This document shows positions 47,391-59,084 of a DNA stretch of 64,000 nucleotides, piece after piece; positions within the stretch are counted from its first letter, which is position 1; every line of letters starts with the position of its first letter. The stretch spans positions 10,304,933-10,368,932 of the forward strand of contig NC_092023.1 in assembly GCF_042242105.1 (NCBI RefSeq). Reading direction: 5' to 3'. This DNA is from Pempheris klunzingeri. Its lineage: Eukaryota; Chordata; Actinopteri; Acropomatiformes; Pempheridae. The notes under the pieces were generated by a model, which searched no databases, was not told where the DNA came from, and saw only the letters and a list, made by a program, of their open reading frames with translations. Both the position numbers and the translations under genes were made by a program.

Positions 47391-50300
47391 GTGTGTACAA
47401 ATTTGTTTCTGAGCATGACTTTGATGTGTTTTTGCTGTGATAGCCACTGTTTTCGTATGGCTTATTGAAAAATGTGTGGAATCCAGCAGAATCAAGTCCT
47501 GCCACTAATTTCTTTTTAAATGATTGTGCCACATAGGAGGCCATTTGAATTACCCACTCCAAAGGGAGCTGTATAATGAAGAAATGTACATAAAGCTCCA
47601 AAGAGGTTTTTGTTTCAGCTGAACAAGAACTAGTTGTAACAGCTTTAATGGTGCAGGTGCCTAACGAAATGGCCCCTCAAGTAAGAAAGGAGAACTAAGT
47701 GAAATTGTTTAGGCAGTTATAGGACATGACATTTAGAAAATGCCAAGAACGCAAGAACAAGCTTTCAATTTTGAAGTATTGACCACTTGCCTTCTTTAGG
47801 CTTGAAAGGTGAAACATCTTGCAGGTTTCCTCATTAATTCTGGACAGCAAAAAAACTCCTTCTCCTACGTGCTCTTTCTTCATCCCTCTCTCCTCCCGTC
47901 CTTCATAGGGGAGTCGGGATAACATGAGCGTTGTGTTAGTGTGTTTGCCCAACGCTCCGAAAGTGTCAGAGGAAGCTGTGAGGAAAGACGCAGAACTCAA
48001 CAAATATCTGGAGTCTCGAGTGGAAGGTGAGAATGGATGGGTGGAGAAAAAGAACCAATGTTTACTGTACGTGCAAACATAATGGGATTGCTGAATTAGT
48101 CTTTGTTGATTGTTCAGATTCTTTTAGTGGCTCACCGTGAATTTTAGGTCATTTATTTTTAGTAGGTTCTTGAGTTAGTTTATTAATGTCATGTGATAGG
48201 CTGTGAAAAATGTACTGCTTGCTTTTACAATGGCTGTGGATTTACATTATAATTAATAATCAATTTCACCCATAAATTCTGTTGTTTAAAAAGGTTTAAC
48301 CATGAAAAAATGGTCTTTACCTTCCTACAAAGGTTTTTCTTGGAGCCACAGGATCTTTTTCCAACTGAAACTGTGTATCATATCTGTATGCATGCTTTCT
48401 CCACTGACTGACCATGCCACTCTCTATTGTCTAACCTCCAGCCAAGTTAGCTCCGGCTCACAGCAGAGGAATGACACCATCATGACCTCCTTTTCCATTT
48501 CAGCAAGCATCTCCCCTCTTTATTCCCTGTTCACTCCTCTCCTCCTTTCTCTCCCTAAACTCATCTTTCTCTCCCCTCACCTCACTCAAACATTCCCTGT
48601 CTTGTTTGGATAGATTCCCTGCTCCCCTTCTGTCGTTCTGTCTGTCCTTTTCTTTCTCACTTCACTTTCTCAGGGTGCACGAGTCCCCTATGATGAGCAC
48701 AGCACAGCTTTTCTAGTCTTTGTTCCCTAGCTACTGCTAGTTTGTGTAAAACCACGGTCTACGTAAAATGAATCTCTACTCTTATCTTGTTTTTACAAAC
48801 CTGGTGCCAGTTTTGTCTTGATCCAGTGAATGAAAAAAACTGGGTCTAATATTTTGAAGATCATTGTAATAGAATAGGTAACAGAAGGAGGTACTAAATG
48901 TGTATCACTGCCAATTAATGTTTGCTGAATGGTTTCATTGGCACTCCAAAGTGGGTCAAAATAAGTTTATATTTCAGGGTAAATTACCGTTATGCAGAAT
49001 TTGGTTCGGGTGAAGCAGAGTAGATGTTTGGCTTCAGGTACTGTCTAATGCTGTAAGATAAAAAGAAAGGGGGACTAGAAAGAGAGAAGAAAAGAATTAG
49101 GTAGAGGAATGCTCTGGCTGAACATTGACCTGGCCTCATGCCACTCTCAACTCAGTTGCAGGCCTCTTTCTGTCACCATCTCTCTCCCCCTCTCTGTCTC
49201 AGACACACACTCATTTCCACAAATTCACTGGTACGGTTTCCATCTTCACTTCCTTTCTCCTCATTTGTCACATTTTTGGTCTCTTTCCACTGTTCTCCTC
49301 TCCCTCTCATATCTTTTCCCAGCTGTTCTTGGCTATCGCCAGTCCTGTTAATACTGACTTAAGTAACAACACGTCTGGTGTTGTTTTAGAGATGCTGTCT
49401 CGGCCAGCGGAGGAGGGGTTTCCTGACCTGGTAACAGTGATGAGGAACCTGTCCACCGACAGCGGCATGCCCACTCTGCCACCAGGGGGAGGCCTCGCCA
49501 GCAAGTAAGGACCACCGCCCTCAAAGGGATACTTTGTGTAGTTTTAACAGAGGAGTTCGGCATTATTCTGCAGTCATAAACAACTGTAATAAAAAAGGAA
49601 TGAAAAATATCAGGGAGGCATATATCTGTATGAAACCCTTGTTTATATGAATTTATATGCCCTCTGTTGTTGCTTTGATGGATGGTTCGGATTGAACAGC
49701 TTGAGTGACCTAATCCCATTTTTATATCTATGTTCTTCCTGTAGACGCACTGTTATTGAAGCAGTATACAACCGTCTGAACCCATACAGGGAGGAAGATG
49801 GGGTGAGTATCTGTACCTGTTGAATATGACCATTGTCCTTCTTTGGCCATGTACACAACACTCACACACAGTTGTTATCTTAAGTCTTCAGGCATAACAC
49901 CTATCTGAGATATCAGCTGTCCTATTTGTTAAGTTTGTATTTCACATATGAGTTTCAGTGAGTCTCTGAAAATCTTTCATGTTTATTCATCTCATCTGGT
50001 GGACCAGACTGGTACTTTCTGTGTATTGTTTATTTTCACATTCAAAACCGTAGCAGATGAAGTATTACGATTGACTTCAGAAATGGCTTGGAGCCCATCA
50101 CACACTACCACTATGAAAAGCGTCTTTTTTTCTGTGCATCATGCACACCTTCCTGTTGGCTTTCACAATGGGTTATGTATGCATGACAACACAGCTTTGT
50201 CAAAAGTCTTTCTAGTGGAACTGAGAACTTTTGCTCTTTCACCAAATCCAAATGACTGCAGGTGAAACGGTTCTCTGCACTCCCTGTGCATCAAAGACTT

Positions 50301-53300
50301 CTTTGATCAGTTTATTCAGCCCCCTCACATGCTTATGCACAACCATGCACACACACTGAGGATAAAGCTATAGTCAAAACTAGGTACATACAAATGCATG
50401 ACAATAAGTAATTCCATATACCAGCACAATTCTGAAGATTTAGTGCAACACTAGGAGCAATTGATTGGAAAGAAATGAATACACTGACAACCTGTTTCAC
50501 ATTTTAAACACTCGAGTTGTGTAAGCTTCAAAAATGTCTCTGTAATTGAGCTGAGTACCAAACTTTGATACTTCAATGGCACCGACCAAAGTGCTTCGAT
50601 ACCAGAGAGTATTGAAAAATGCCTCGTCATTCTGTACCAAATTTCGATACCTAAAGAGTAAATCTCATCAGCATCAGGGGTATCGCCCATTCAGTGATTA
50701 CCGCTGGTAAAATCGTTTGACGAGTGTGGTGACCACCCTCCGGCTGCCCACCAGATCACCCTGGTGAGTAAGCGGCTCAAGGTTGAGCTGCTAACCCCCG
50801 TTAGCTCTGTTAGCTCTGGTTCAGGAGGTAGAACAGTTGTATGGTAATCTGAAGGTTTACAGTTCAATTCTGGCCTTTTTTCATACTGTTATAATTCCAA
50901 GTGACAATAAATTATATTTTTATGCTCTAAACTGCTTTGGTTTAGAAAAGTGGCAAGTTCCTGAAACATTAAACTAAAGAGTTGAAACGTACAACTGAAG
51001 TTAAACCAGATTGTAGGTTTATGTAGCTAAAAAATAGAGCTTAAGATTTGTACGGTAAAGTGTAATGTAATTTTTGTTTTAAGACTGACTATAAAATTGT
51101 AATGAATAAAAATGTATCGTTTGAGAACAGGTATCAAAGTCAAAGTATCAGTACAGAAAATCTTTGAATGACGACCAGTCCTACATTGAAAGGTTAATAG
51201 CTTGCTCCTTCATGTTGGACAGTGGCTGTAAGTCAGCTTTTTGCCAATTTCCTTGCAAGCAAAGTATCAAAATGTCCAATTATACTTCTCAGACCATTGC
51301 TGCAGCAGTATCTTCTTCTTTGCTGTCTGTCGTTATGCTAAAAGAGCTAAAGAGACCCAAATACACAGCTTCTGTTTGTCATTAGTGCAGTTAGTTGCTT
51401 ACCTTTTGTCTCATGCAACAAACAACAATTAGATATAGCTAGGAAAAGGAAAAACAAAGCCATATTTCTAATCGTATCTGTCTCAAATAAAGGCTCTATG
51501 TACTGGAGGTGAATAAAGGTTGTGGCCCATATTTGTGGATTTCTGCCAATGTATGTAACAAATGTTAGCATCATATTCAAGCAAGTTATTCCAAAGGTTG
51601 TAAACTTGCCCACAGATGTGGAAATCTTTCCTTGTAGAGCAAGACCCCGATTGGCAGGGAATCAGTGACACTTGTGGGCCTGTTACTTGTTCCATGTTGT
51701 TGCAGTGTATGGCTGCATATGAGTGTGTGTGTGTTTAAATGATGGCGCAGATGTGTTTGTGTGGGAATGGCACACTGAGATGCACCGCCGTTAGCACTGT
51801 GGTTTACAGCTCTGTCCTCTCGTTTATTCACTGCGACGTCTGGTGTGTTCCTGTATGTATTTGTGTGACTGCACATGCTGGTGATAAACATATCAGAAGT
51901 CCTCAGATGGAGCTGGACAAGGAGAGGTGTGCTTGGAAGCTCCTGCTGGGGCTGTTCACCTTTATAGAGTTGTGTTGTCTTGGTTTGTCTGTAAGGACGT
52001 AGAGTTACTGTTATCATTTCCTATGCTGGGCTCACACTACTGGAGTTTAGCCGAATTTGAAATCGTGCTGCATCACACACATGAGGAGAATCTTCACAGA
52101 TCTTCTTCTCTCTAATCTCAAACACACTACAAGATCTGAAAATAATGGCGGCACCACATCACACACCACAGGATTTTATTAAGATTGTCGCCAGAGGGAG
52201 TAATGGAGCACCTTGTTTGGTCGCTCGTGATCTCATGGGTAAGCAGATGTAAACAAAATGGAGACTGACATGATGCAACTCGCCAATGCTTTACCATGAG
52301 AAAAAACAAAAGGGCTAAATGAGTCCAGACGTGGTCAATATGGGCTGTCAGTTCCTCAGCAACAACTGGTGGTGAGATTTTAACCTTTGATTTTTTTATA
52401 TCGCTCAACAGTACTATGCTAGCTAACGTTAGCCTCAAAGACCATCAGCTGCTCTGGGACGTCCGTCTCCTCGTAGACTTGACTCTCTCATTGGCTGTTG
52501 GAGTTCTGCTCAGAAAGTAATGCCGTTATTATCCAGAGTTAGGATCCTAAATATCAAACATGTTTGAAATTATCGGAGTGGCCTCAATGAATCTGTGAGC
52601 AGATCTGGAGCTTTAAGACTGGATCTGCAAGCCCTTCATATTAACAGATAATCTGGGCTGGACATCGGTACCAACCAAGGCACCAAACCAGATTCCTCCT
52701 CTGATTGTCAGGAGTGCTGAATCGGGGATAAATCGGCTTAAAACTCCTGTAGTGTGAGCCTGGTTTTATGCACACACCCAGAAATGAAAAGGTTATTTTC
52801 TACTTTCTATTGCCAACTTTTTGGTAGTAGAAAACTGTGACCTGGTGGAAGTTTGTGATGCTAGTCTAAACCTTGCAATGCATTGCTGAACGTCACAGTG
52901 TCTTTTTTTGACCACCCACCACCTGGGGCCACCAACATCATAAATTTTACACATAATGGCATTAAATAGTTTTAAATTATGATCACAATAACAGGAATGT
53001 ATAAGTAATGCTTTAATGTCAAGGTTTGGCACACTGGTTTTAGTTTCAAAGCAGTGAGATACATAATCACATAGCAGTTAATAACACTTATTGTTTTTCT
53101 AACAGACTTTTTTAATTAAAGGTGCCATCCATAAAGTCCATCCATCGTCTATATTGCTTATCCCTCAGGGTGGCCGGAACCAATCCCAGCTGACATTGGG
53201 CGAGAGGCGGGGTACACCCTGGACTGGTCACCAGTCAATCACTGGGCCGACACATAGAGACAGACAACCGCTCACACTCACATGACAGGCACTAATAGCA

Positions 53301-54566
53301 CTAATACGTTGTACTTTTTAAAAGCTAGCCAAACCAGAGACATTTGGTTTGGTCCAACCGTTCCACCAGTTAATGAGCAACTGGGCTCGGCTGTCATTTG
53401 TATCGACTGACAAAAAGAGCTGCAAAATGTAACTGAAGCAAGGCATAAGGTGACAAATAACAAACCCCTGTTGATTTGTTTTGTATTAAAAGATAGAAAA
53501 TAATTACTGATGGCACCTTTAACTTAAAAAACAACATTTTCCAAAAAGCAAGACAAAAAGCTTGGGGAATTCATCACAGCAGCACAGTTCAAGTTCAGAT
53601 TATATTTTACAAATGGTGTGTGTTAAGGTGGACACACACACACACACACATACACACACACACCTACAAATTGATAAGGGATGTATCGATTTGTCTAACT
53701 GTGTGTTCACCCTCTGATTAACGCAGCCCTCCTGTTTCATTTGGTAAGTGATCACATATATAACTGTTACACCCCTCCCCCTTCTTCCAACCCCTCATCT
53801 ACACACACACGCCTACATACACACTTGCGCGCATTCTTACAGGCATGTAAGTGGCGGCCTGCTACGCATACCCCCTGTCACTCCTTCATCAGTCTCTGCT
53901 CCCCGTTGGTCTACTCTCTAGCATGTGGAGCTCCATCTAGAGTTTAAGGCGCGTGTGCGTGTGGACGTCTGTGTGCTGACATGACTGTCCAGGTTGGATG
54001 AGGATGAATTGCCGTTGTTTTTGGTCCTGTCTGTCCGTCCCTCACGTCATACGGACACAAACACGCATGCACTGGCCCTACACGCATGCACTTCTGTCTC
54101 GCTCAGTCTTTCCACAACTGCACGCAAGTATATAACAGTCCCTGTTTCTGTGTCGCTCCCTGCAATAAGATGAAAGTCCTTGGAGTTGTTGTGTTGGCGT
54201 ATTGTTGCAGGAAGAACCTGTACACTGAGGGTGAACGTGTGCCCTGGCTTACACTGCTACTGTACCTGCTTTTTAACTTGTTTTTTCTGTCGTGTCGGTC
54301 ATAGGAAAACCTGGCCTTGAAGTACAGGTTGGGGAACAAAATTACTGAATGTGACAGTAAAGATTGTGTTTCCACATTTGATAACGCTGCATCCTCTCTT
54401 TTTCTCTCCCTCTTTCACCACTCTCCCCCTCCTTTGTCTTGTTTTCCATCTTTTCTCACCATTCTTCCTCCCCCCATCTCTCATTTTCCTGCCTCCTCTT
54501 TCTCTTTCTCTTCTCTTGATGACTGTCCTCTTGCAGAGCGGAGCTGACTTGGAGTACCACTGGTAG
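46503..54566 (+). CDS. ppm1b: ppm1b, metal-dependent protein phosphatase 1B (PP2C beta)
   Basis: A 402-residue Mg/Mn-dependent Ser/Thr phosphatase that in vertebrates dephosphorylates targets such as TAK1 and IKK beta. Exons are 46503-47390, 47909-48026, 49390-49504, 49745-49802 and 54537-54566, all GT-AG with closing phases. MGAFLDKPK carries the N-myristoylation glycine (G2). Catalytic and metal residues are visible: R33, E37 and D38 in RVEMEDAH; D61-G62 in YDGH; D257 in ACDGIWD; and D300-N301 in GSRDN. The C-terminal PP2C-specific helical domain spans about 315-393. The protein ends SGADLEYHW, resembling the short C-terminus of one human PPM1B isoform (..GAGDLEDPW) rather than the long one. 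A Ser/Ala/Gly-rich insert at about 82-112 is longer than in human PPM1B. Paralogue assignment (ppm1ba or ppm1bb) cannot be made. Confidence 0.95.
47909..48026 (+). CDS. ppm1b: ppm1b coding exon 2 (residues 297-336)
   Basis: Encodes [20 protein letters not shown] and continues to YLESRVE. It supplies the last metal-binding Asp (D300). The acceptor is cttcatag and the donor GAAG|gtgaga. Confidence 0.94.
48027..49389 (+). other. ppm1b intron 2, no further feature
   Basis: 1.36-kb intron with pyrimidine-rich stretches (48480-48660 and 49170-49320). Frames here are Ser/Leu/Phe-rich by composition and not coding. Confidence 0.8.
49390..49504 (+). CDS. ppm1b: ppm1b coding exon 3 (residues 336-374)
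   Basis: Encodes [19 protein letters not shown] and then [10 protein letters not shown], matching human LAHVMRILSAENIP and [11 protein letters not shown]. The acceptor is gttttag and the donor GCAA|gtaagg. Confidence 0.92.
49745..49802 (+). CDS. ppm1b: ppm1b coding exon 4 (residues 374-393)
   Basis: Encodes [19 protein letters not shown], matching human RNVIEAVYSRLNPHRESDG. The acceptor is tcctgtag and the donor TGGG|gtgagt. Mammalian isoforms diverge after this exon. Confidence 0.93.
50780..50885 (+). mobile_element. Possible tRNA-derived SINE fragment
   Basis: Contains ggttcaggaggtagaacagt and, 35 bp later, ttacagttcaattctggcc, arranged like the A- and B-box regions of tRNA-derived fish repeats. 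It is diverged and has no visible tail. Confidence 0.4.
52027..52763. mobile_element. Non-autonomous DNA transposon (MITE-like) with terminal inverted repeats
   Basis: The left end reads ggctcacactactggagttt then agccga. The right end, reverse-complemented, reads ggctcacactacaggagttt then taagccga. These are near-identical inverted termini of about 28 bp. The flanks tcctatgc (52019-52026) and ttttatgc (52764-52771) match at 6 of 8 positions, a possible 8-bp target duplication of hAT type. The interior has no transposase frame. The exact end could be one base either way. Confidence 0.8.
53130..53290. mobile_element. Dispersed teleost interspersed repeat fragment
   Basis: Contains cagctgacattgggcgagag, gcggggtacaccctggactg and cacatagagacagacaaccg, a block I recognise as repeated many times in fish genomes. 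I believe it is the tail of a LINE or a related repeat, but I cannot name the family with certainty. Confidence 0.7.
53633..53663. repeat. (CA)n microsatellite
   Basis: CA tract with one TACA interruption, inside the last ppm1b intron. Confidence 0.9.
54537..54566 (+). CDS. ppm1b: ppm1b terminal coding exon (residues 394-402)
   Basis: Thirty coding nucleotides, SGADLEYHW then TAG. The acceptor ctcttgcag follows a long pyrimidine tract (about 54400-54530). The sequence resembles the GAGDLEDPW end of a human PPM1B isoform. The exon continues as the 3' UTR. Confidence 0.82.
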   Translation, partial: SGADLEYHW

Positions 54567-57500
54567 CTGTCCAGCACAACTGCCTGATCTGAAAAAAAAA
54601 CAAAAAAAAAAAAACACAGGACCACTTTTCCACACAAGATCACATCCACAGTCACCTTTTCCTTTCCTCTGGGATTTATTTTTTATTTTTTTTTCCCCAC
54701 ACTGAGAGATCAATCAAAAAGGAAAATCCCGGTTTTAAAAACAAGCAACACACCCAATGTGGAGGACAGCACTGTTGGTTGTTTTTGTAGAACAAAACGG
54801 GGGAAAAACAAGAACAACTCGGTGATGGTCTGAAAGCAGAACTACATACACAGTATATACGTCAGAGGAGGAGCAGACAAGCACAGTTTCTCTTGCACCT
54901 CGTTTTCTTGCTTTCTTTGTGGTGGTTGTTTTTGCTGTGGATTGATGGAGACACGGGAGCAGCTCTTGCTTTTGGGCTCTATGGTGTCTTTCTCAGAACT
55001 GATCGAGAAGGGGGGACCCACAACTCAGCCAGCCAGCCGTTACCAAACCAGCCACTCCAGATATTTGTAAGATACTGAATAGACTAAAGTGGTTTGTTGG
55101 CTGCAATTTTTTTTGGCATTATTCCTTTTGAAGTGTGAACTTTACTTGCACCTGACTGGCAGCCAACCGACCACACAAGCCTGCGGCTCCCACGCAACTG
55201 TCCAGTTCAGTCAAGCTCTTGGGTTTGTGGGCGTTACTCGTACTCAAATGTGGCCCGACGCTTCACCCGCCCACACACTAGAGGAAGGCTCCACAGAACT
55301 CCCAGATTTAAACCTCCCGAAGTCCTCGCTATCCAAAGACCTCCGGGTTAAAGCCTCAAACTCAGCTGGGGCTACACGCCTGAGGGCAACGCATTTCAGT
55401 TTGGCTCCTCCGCACTGTTTCCAGACTAAAACGGGACATGTGGCCGGTGTGCCGGGCTGCAGACGGGACTTAACACGGAGACAGCTTCAACCCAAGTGTG
55501 ATGACTCTTCTTGCACGTCCCTGCTCACTTTCTCTCCTCTCCTCTCGTCTCTAAAAGGATATTATCAAAATGTTGATTTCTCACTCTTCCCCACTGTCTC
55601 CCTCTCTCTTTTCGCTTGGTTTGTCTCTTCTTATGACTGGAAGAGACTTGGCTGTCATTTGCATCGGCAGACATTGCCAGAATCATAAGCTTTTGAACCT
55701 GCTGTTAAAGAGATAGAAAGATAGAAAATATATATTAAATTCATATATATTATATAGATATATATTTTGATTTGTTTGATTCATCTTAATTCCCAGCCAT
55801 GGTATTCGTTGTGGCCTTGTGTGCGTGTGTGCGTGTGTGTGGGGACAAATTAAAAGACAGAAAAGTCAAAGTTGCACACACAGCAGCTTTCCAAAGACAG
55901 GGTTTGGGGTAAAGGAATTCCAGCCTCAACAAAAACTTCCTCCTGGTTTCTTTTCAACAGATGCACACACACAATCCTGCTCCTGCTACAATTTGCCTTT
56001 TATATCTTTATCTAAAAAACAAACAACTAATGCCTTTTTTCTTGATTGAAAAAATTCCATCATTTACTTTTTTTTTTTTTAAATGTCTTTTTAAATGTTT
56101 TTGGTATATATGGCTCTTCAGAGTACTGTGGCTGTGGCGCGATTACAGACGGGTAAGAAAACAACAAGGGGAGCATGAAATATACCTTGTACAGCAGACT
56201 GAGAGAAGGAAGGAGAATTTTGGTGTTTCACTGTTTGAAGTAAAGGAGGGACACTGTAGGGCAGAAGAGAATAGGACATACTGTGTCCACACTGTCACTG
56301 AAATCGCTGTCCTTAATTTTTTCCAATGCTACCTTCATAGACTTCGCCTCAAAGGCACAGGGCGGTTGCTGAGAACAGCCCTGGTTTGACTCTGGTGGAC
56401 TGACCGGGAGTCCATTTCATTTCTGTCAACACAAGCACTAATAAGTGATTTGAAACTTCATAAACAAATGTTTGTGAGAAAAAGCCTCTTTTTCAAACGG
56501 TTGTCTTTTTGAAACAAATGTGCTCATAGACAAAGTCGATACACATACTTTGCATGTGTATTCTTTTCTGTAGACTCATTTAAAATAGGCTATAAGTATA
56601 TACACAGAACTGTAATATACATGTTTTTTTTTTTTTCTTTTTCTCTTTCAATCATTCAATGGAAGATTCCTTGTGCTTTCTGAAGTGGCAGTATTGAAAG
56701 AGATTAGGCCTAACAGAGTTTGCTGGCTGATAAATGTTCTTGTGGTACACTTGCTCTTGGTGCCATATGACAAATAGGTACTTGAATGTGTAGTTTTTAT
56801 TTTATTTTATTTTTTTTGCAGTTGCATTGTTTTAATGGGATGATTGATTTTTCTTTGTTTGTGGTGGAGGGAGCGGGAGGGGTGGGATCGCTACAGTCGT
56901 GCATGTTTTGTGGTTAAGGGAGGAGTGCATTTTGTGTGTGAGTGGGAGACGTACTGGGCAGAGGGGAGATTAATGCGGGTGTGTTCAGCGTGGTGGAATA
57001 CAATGTTGGAGAGGAAAGGTGATGAGAAAAGAAACAACACGGAGAAAAGTAGGAGCCCATAACGGATATTATTTTTCTTTCAGTAACAAAATTGTTATTT
57101 TAAGAGTGAAATTTATTTGGCCAATCCTTTTAACCCAAGTAAGTAAATGTCTTTCTTTGCATCTGATTTGATATTATTCCTAAAATGAAATTCCATAGTG
57201 GACTCCTACATAAGATTTCATAACTCATATTTCCTGGCCTTTTAACATTGTAGTGGGTTTTACCACACTGAACACAGCCCTCAGTTTAGGCTAATGTCAA
57301 ATGTATAACAGACACTGGGCTAGGAGAGGTATTAAGAGAAGGAAGGAGGGAGGGAGGGAGAAACTTTTTTTTTTTTTTTTTTTTTTTTGAATGTAATTTT
57401 TCATTATTCACACTGATTCCACTGCATGGACTGAATACAAGCAGCACTGCAGCATCACATTCTCTCCTCATCAGTCATTTAATGACAAAACAAGCTCTCT

Positions 57501-57769
57501 TAGCTCCCTTTTTGTTCTGAGAAAAATAAGCAAAGAAGTACTTGATCATTGTTCTGGTTGTGGAATATTATCTCAAGACTTGTGTGGAAAGGCGTCTGAC
57601 TTTTTTTTCAAAGGAGGACTTTGGAGGTGTTTTGATGCCTGAATCATTTTATTTTAAACATTTTATTTAAACTGAAAGACCCATTGAGGTTGCCCGCATT
57701 TACAATGATGTCAAGTTACAGACATGTAAAAAAAAAAAAAAAAAAAGGGGTGACAAAACTCAAAACAAG

Positions 57770-57775
57770 AATAAA
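57770..57775 (+). terminator. Possible proximal ppm1b poly(A) signal AATAAA
   Basis: Canonical hexamer 0.65 kb before the distal one, without a strong GU-rich element right after it. Confidence 0.35.
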
Positions 57776-58418
57776 TGACTTAATACATTGAAGCAGGGAG
57801 GTTTGTGACCGCCATCGGCTGGTCGAGTCCAGTGTGTCGACGATCATTCCAAGAGTTTAGGGCACTAAAATAAAAGACTGACTTTCCTAATTCAGACCAT
57901 ACTGGGGGGGGACCTTAAGCATAAGCTTGATGATTTGGTTTCAGGATGTCTTTCGTGAAGAGAGTTTTACAAAACTTGTAGTCTCCTGAACCTGTGAGTT
58001 ATTCTGGGTCGACGTGACCGTGACAGGCGAGAATTTGGAAACGTCTGCACAAAAGGCAAAAGATGGAAATAGGATGGAAATGAACCCTTGTACTCATTAC
58101 CACCTCCCTCTGTCATCTCTGGTCACTCTTTATATACACGCTGTTGGAAGTGACAGTGAGAAATTCCACATTTGCTTTTATTTATTCCTGTGCTTTTTAG
58201 CTCGTATAAAAATTGCTCTGTTTTGAAGACAGACTGAGGTAATGATGAGCTGGTGTGCATTTTTAGAGTAACGTGTGGCCCAATCACCTTCACTTTTGAG
58301 AGGATTCGAGGAAGGGGAGGTTTATGAAACACCCAGGCTATTCACCATCCCTTCTTCCTGTACTAATTTCCCAGTATGCTATTGTGATGTTACAGACCAT
58401 ACAGTGAACATAAACGTC

Positions 58419-58424
58419 AATAAA
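58419..58424 (+). terminator. Distal ppm1b poly(A) signal AATAAA
   Basis: Canonical hexamer followed about 45-75 nt later by a GU-rich stretch (cacttgtgtcttcatgtgtt), the usual downstream element. Confidence 0.7.
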
Positions 58425-58445
58425 AGATGGATTTAAGTTTAAACG

Positions 58446-59084
58446 CTTTGAACTCCTCTTTTCTCACAGTGTCACTTGTGTCTTCATGTGTTCACTAGAG
58501 CACAGCAGAAAGACTGATTTGGTGTCATTCAAAGGCGGTTTGTGCCCTCTGTGGTGTACCTTGCTCTTGTATTTAGCATGCATGATGCCTCGCACACCAC
58601 TGGTCACATTTTGACAACAATTTGGTGACTGATTTGTGCAGTTACTGTATTACAATGTTTCTCAAAAGTAAACAAATTGTACTTACAGAGGTACCTCAGT
58701 CTGACGTTTCCTCTGTGACTCCACACACCGCGGTAATACATGGCTATCTCTATTCTCTGGTGTTTTACTGCTCATAACACAACACTGATGTAGCATTTTG
58801 GGCCTTGAGATGTCTTTTCCACATCCTGGATCCAAACGTCTTTGCAGAGGGGAGCAGGTGGCAGGTGGAGTAGATATACAGTGACTGTGCGAGCTAGTGC
58901 TGGTGTCTAATCACGTGCTGTACTTAGACACACAGCAAAAACATTGTTTGTTCTCGGACTTCTGAGATTTTGGGCTATTTTACTTCCATAACGTCTTCTT
59001 TTTGGACAAATGGAAAGAAAATACCCAAAAGATACACATTTAGGTGTTTATTTCACTTTTTTGTAGTGAAACATCTTCTGATGC
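58446..59084. other. Intergenic, ppm1b to slc3a1, left part
   Basis: No gene, RNA gene or notable repeat seen in these 640 bases. Confidence 0.6.

Larger units (their letters stand above)
49803..54536 (+). other. ppm1b last coding intron (4.7 kb), repeat-rich
   Basis: Contains a tRNA-SINE-like fragment (50780-50885), a 737-bp inverted-repeat transposon (52027-52763), a dispersed fish repeat (53130-53290) and a CA tract (53633-53663). An acceptor-like motif, ggtcatag, at 54296-54303 follows a pyrimidine tract and could start an alternative last exon. Confidence 0.75.
54567..58445 (+). other. ppm1b 3' UTR
   Basis: About 3.9 kb from the stop codon to just after the AATAAA at 58419. It contains A-rich runs at 54592-54614 and 57728-57746, a T run at 57366-57388 and a second AATAAA at 57770. 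A 199-codon frame at 55089-55688 has no family similarity I recognise and is treated as chance. The extent is inferred from poly(A) signals; a proximal end is possible. Confidence 0.6.

Noticed and set aside
55089..55688. 199-codon frame after ppm1b as a separate gene
   Set aside because: Lies within the inferred 3' UTR, has no recognised similarity and no splice or promoter context. Kept only as a low-interest finding.
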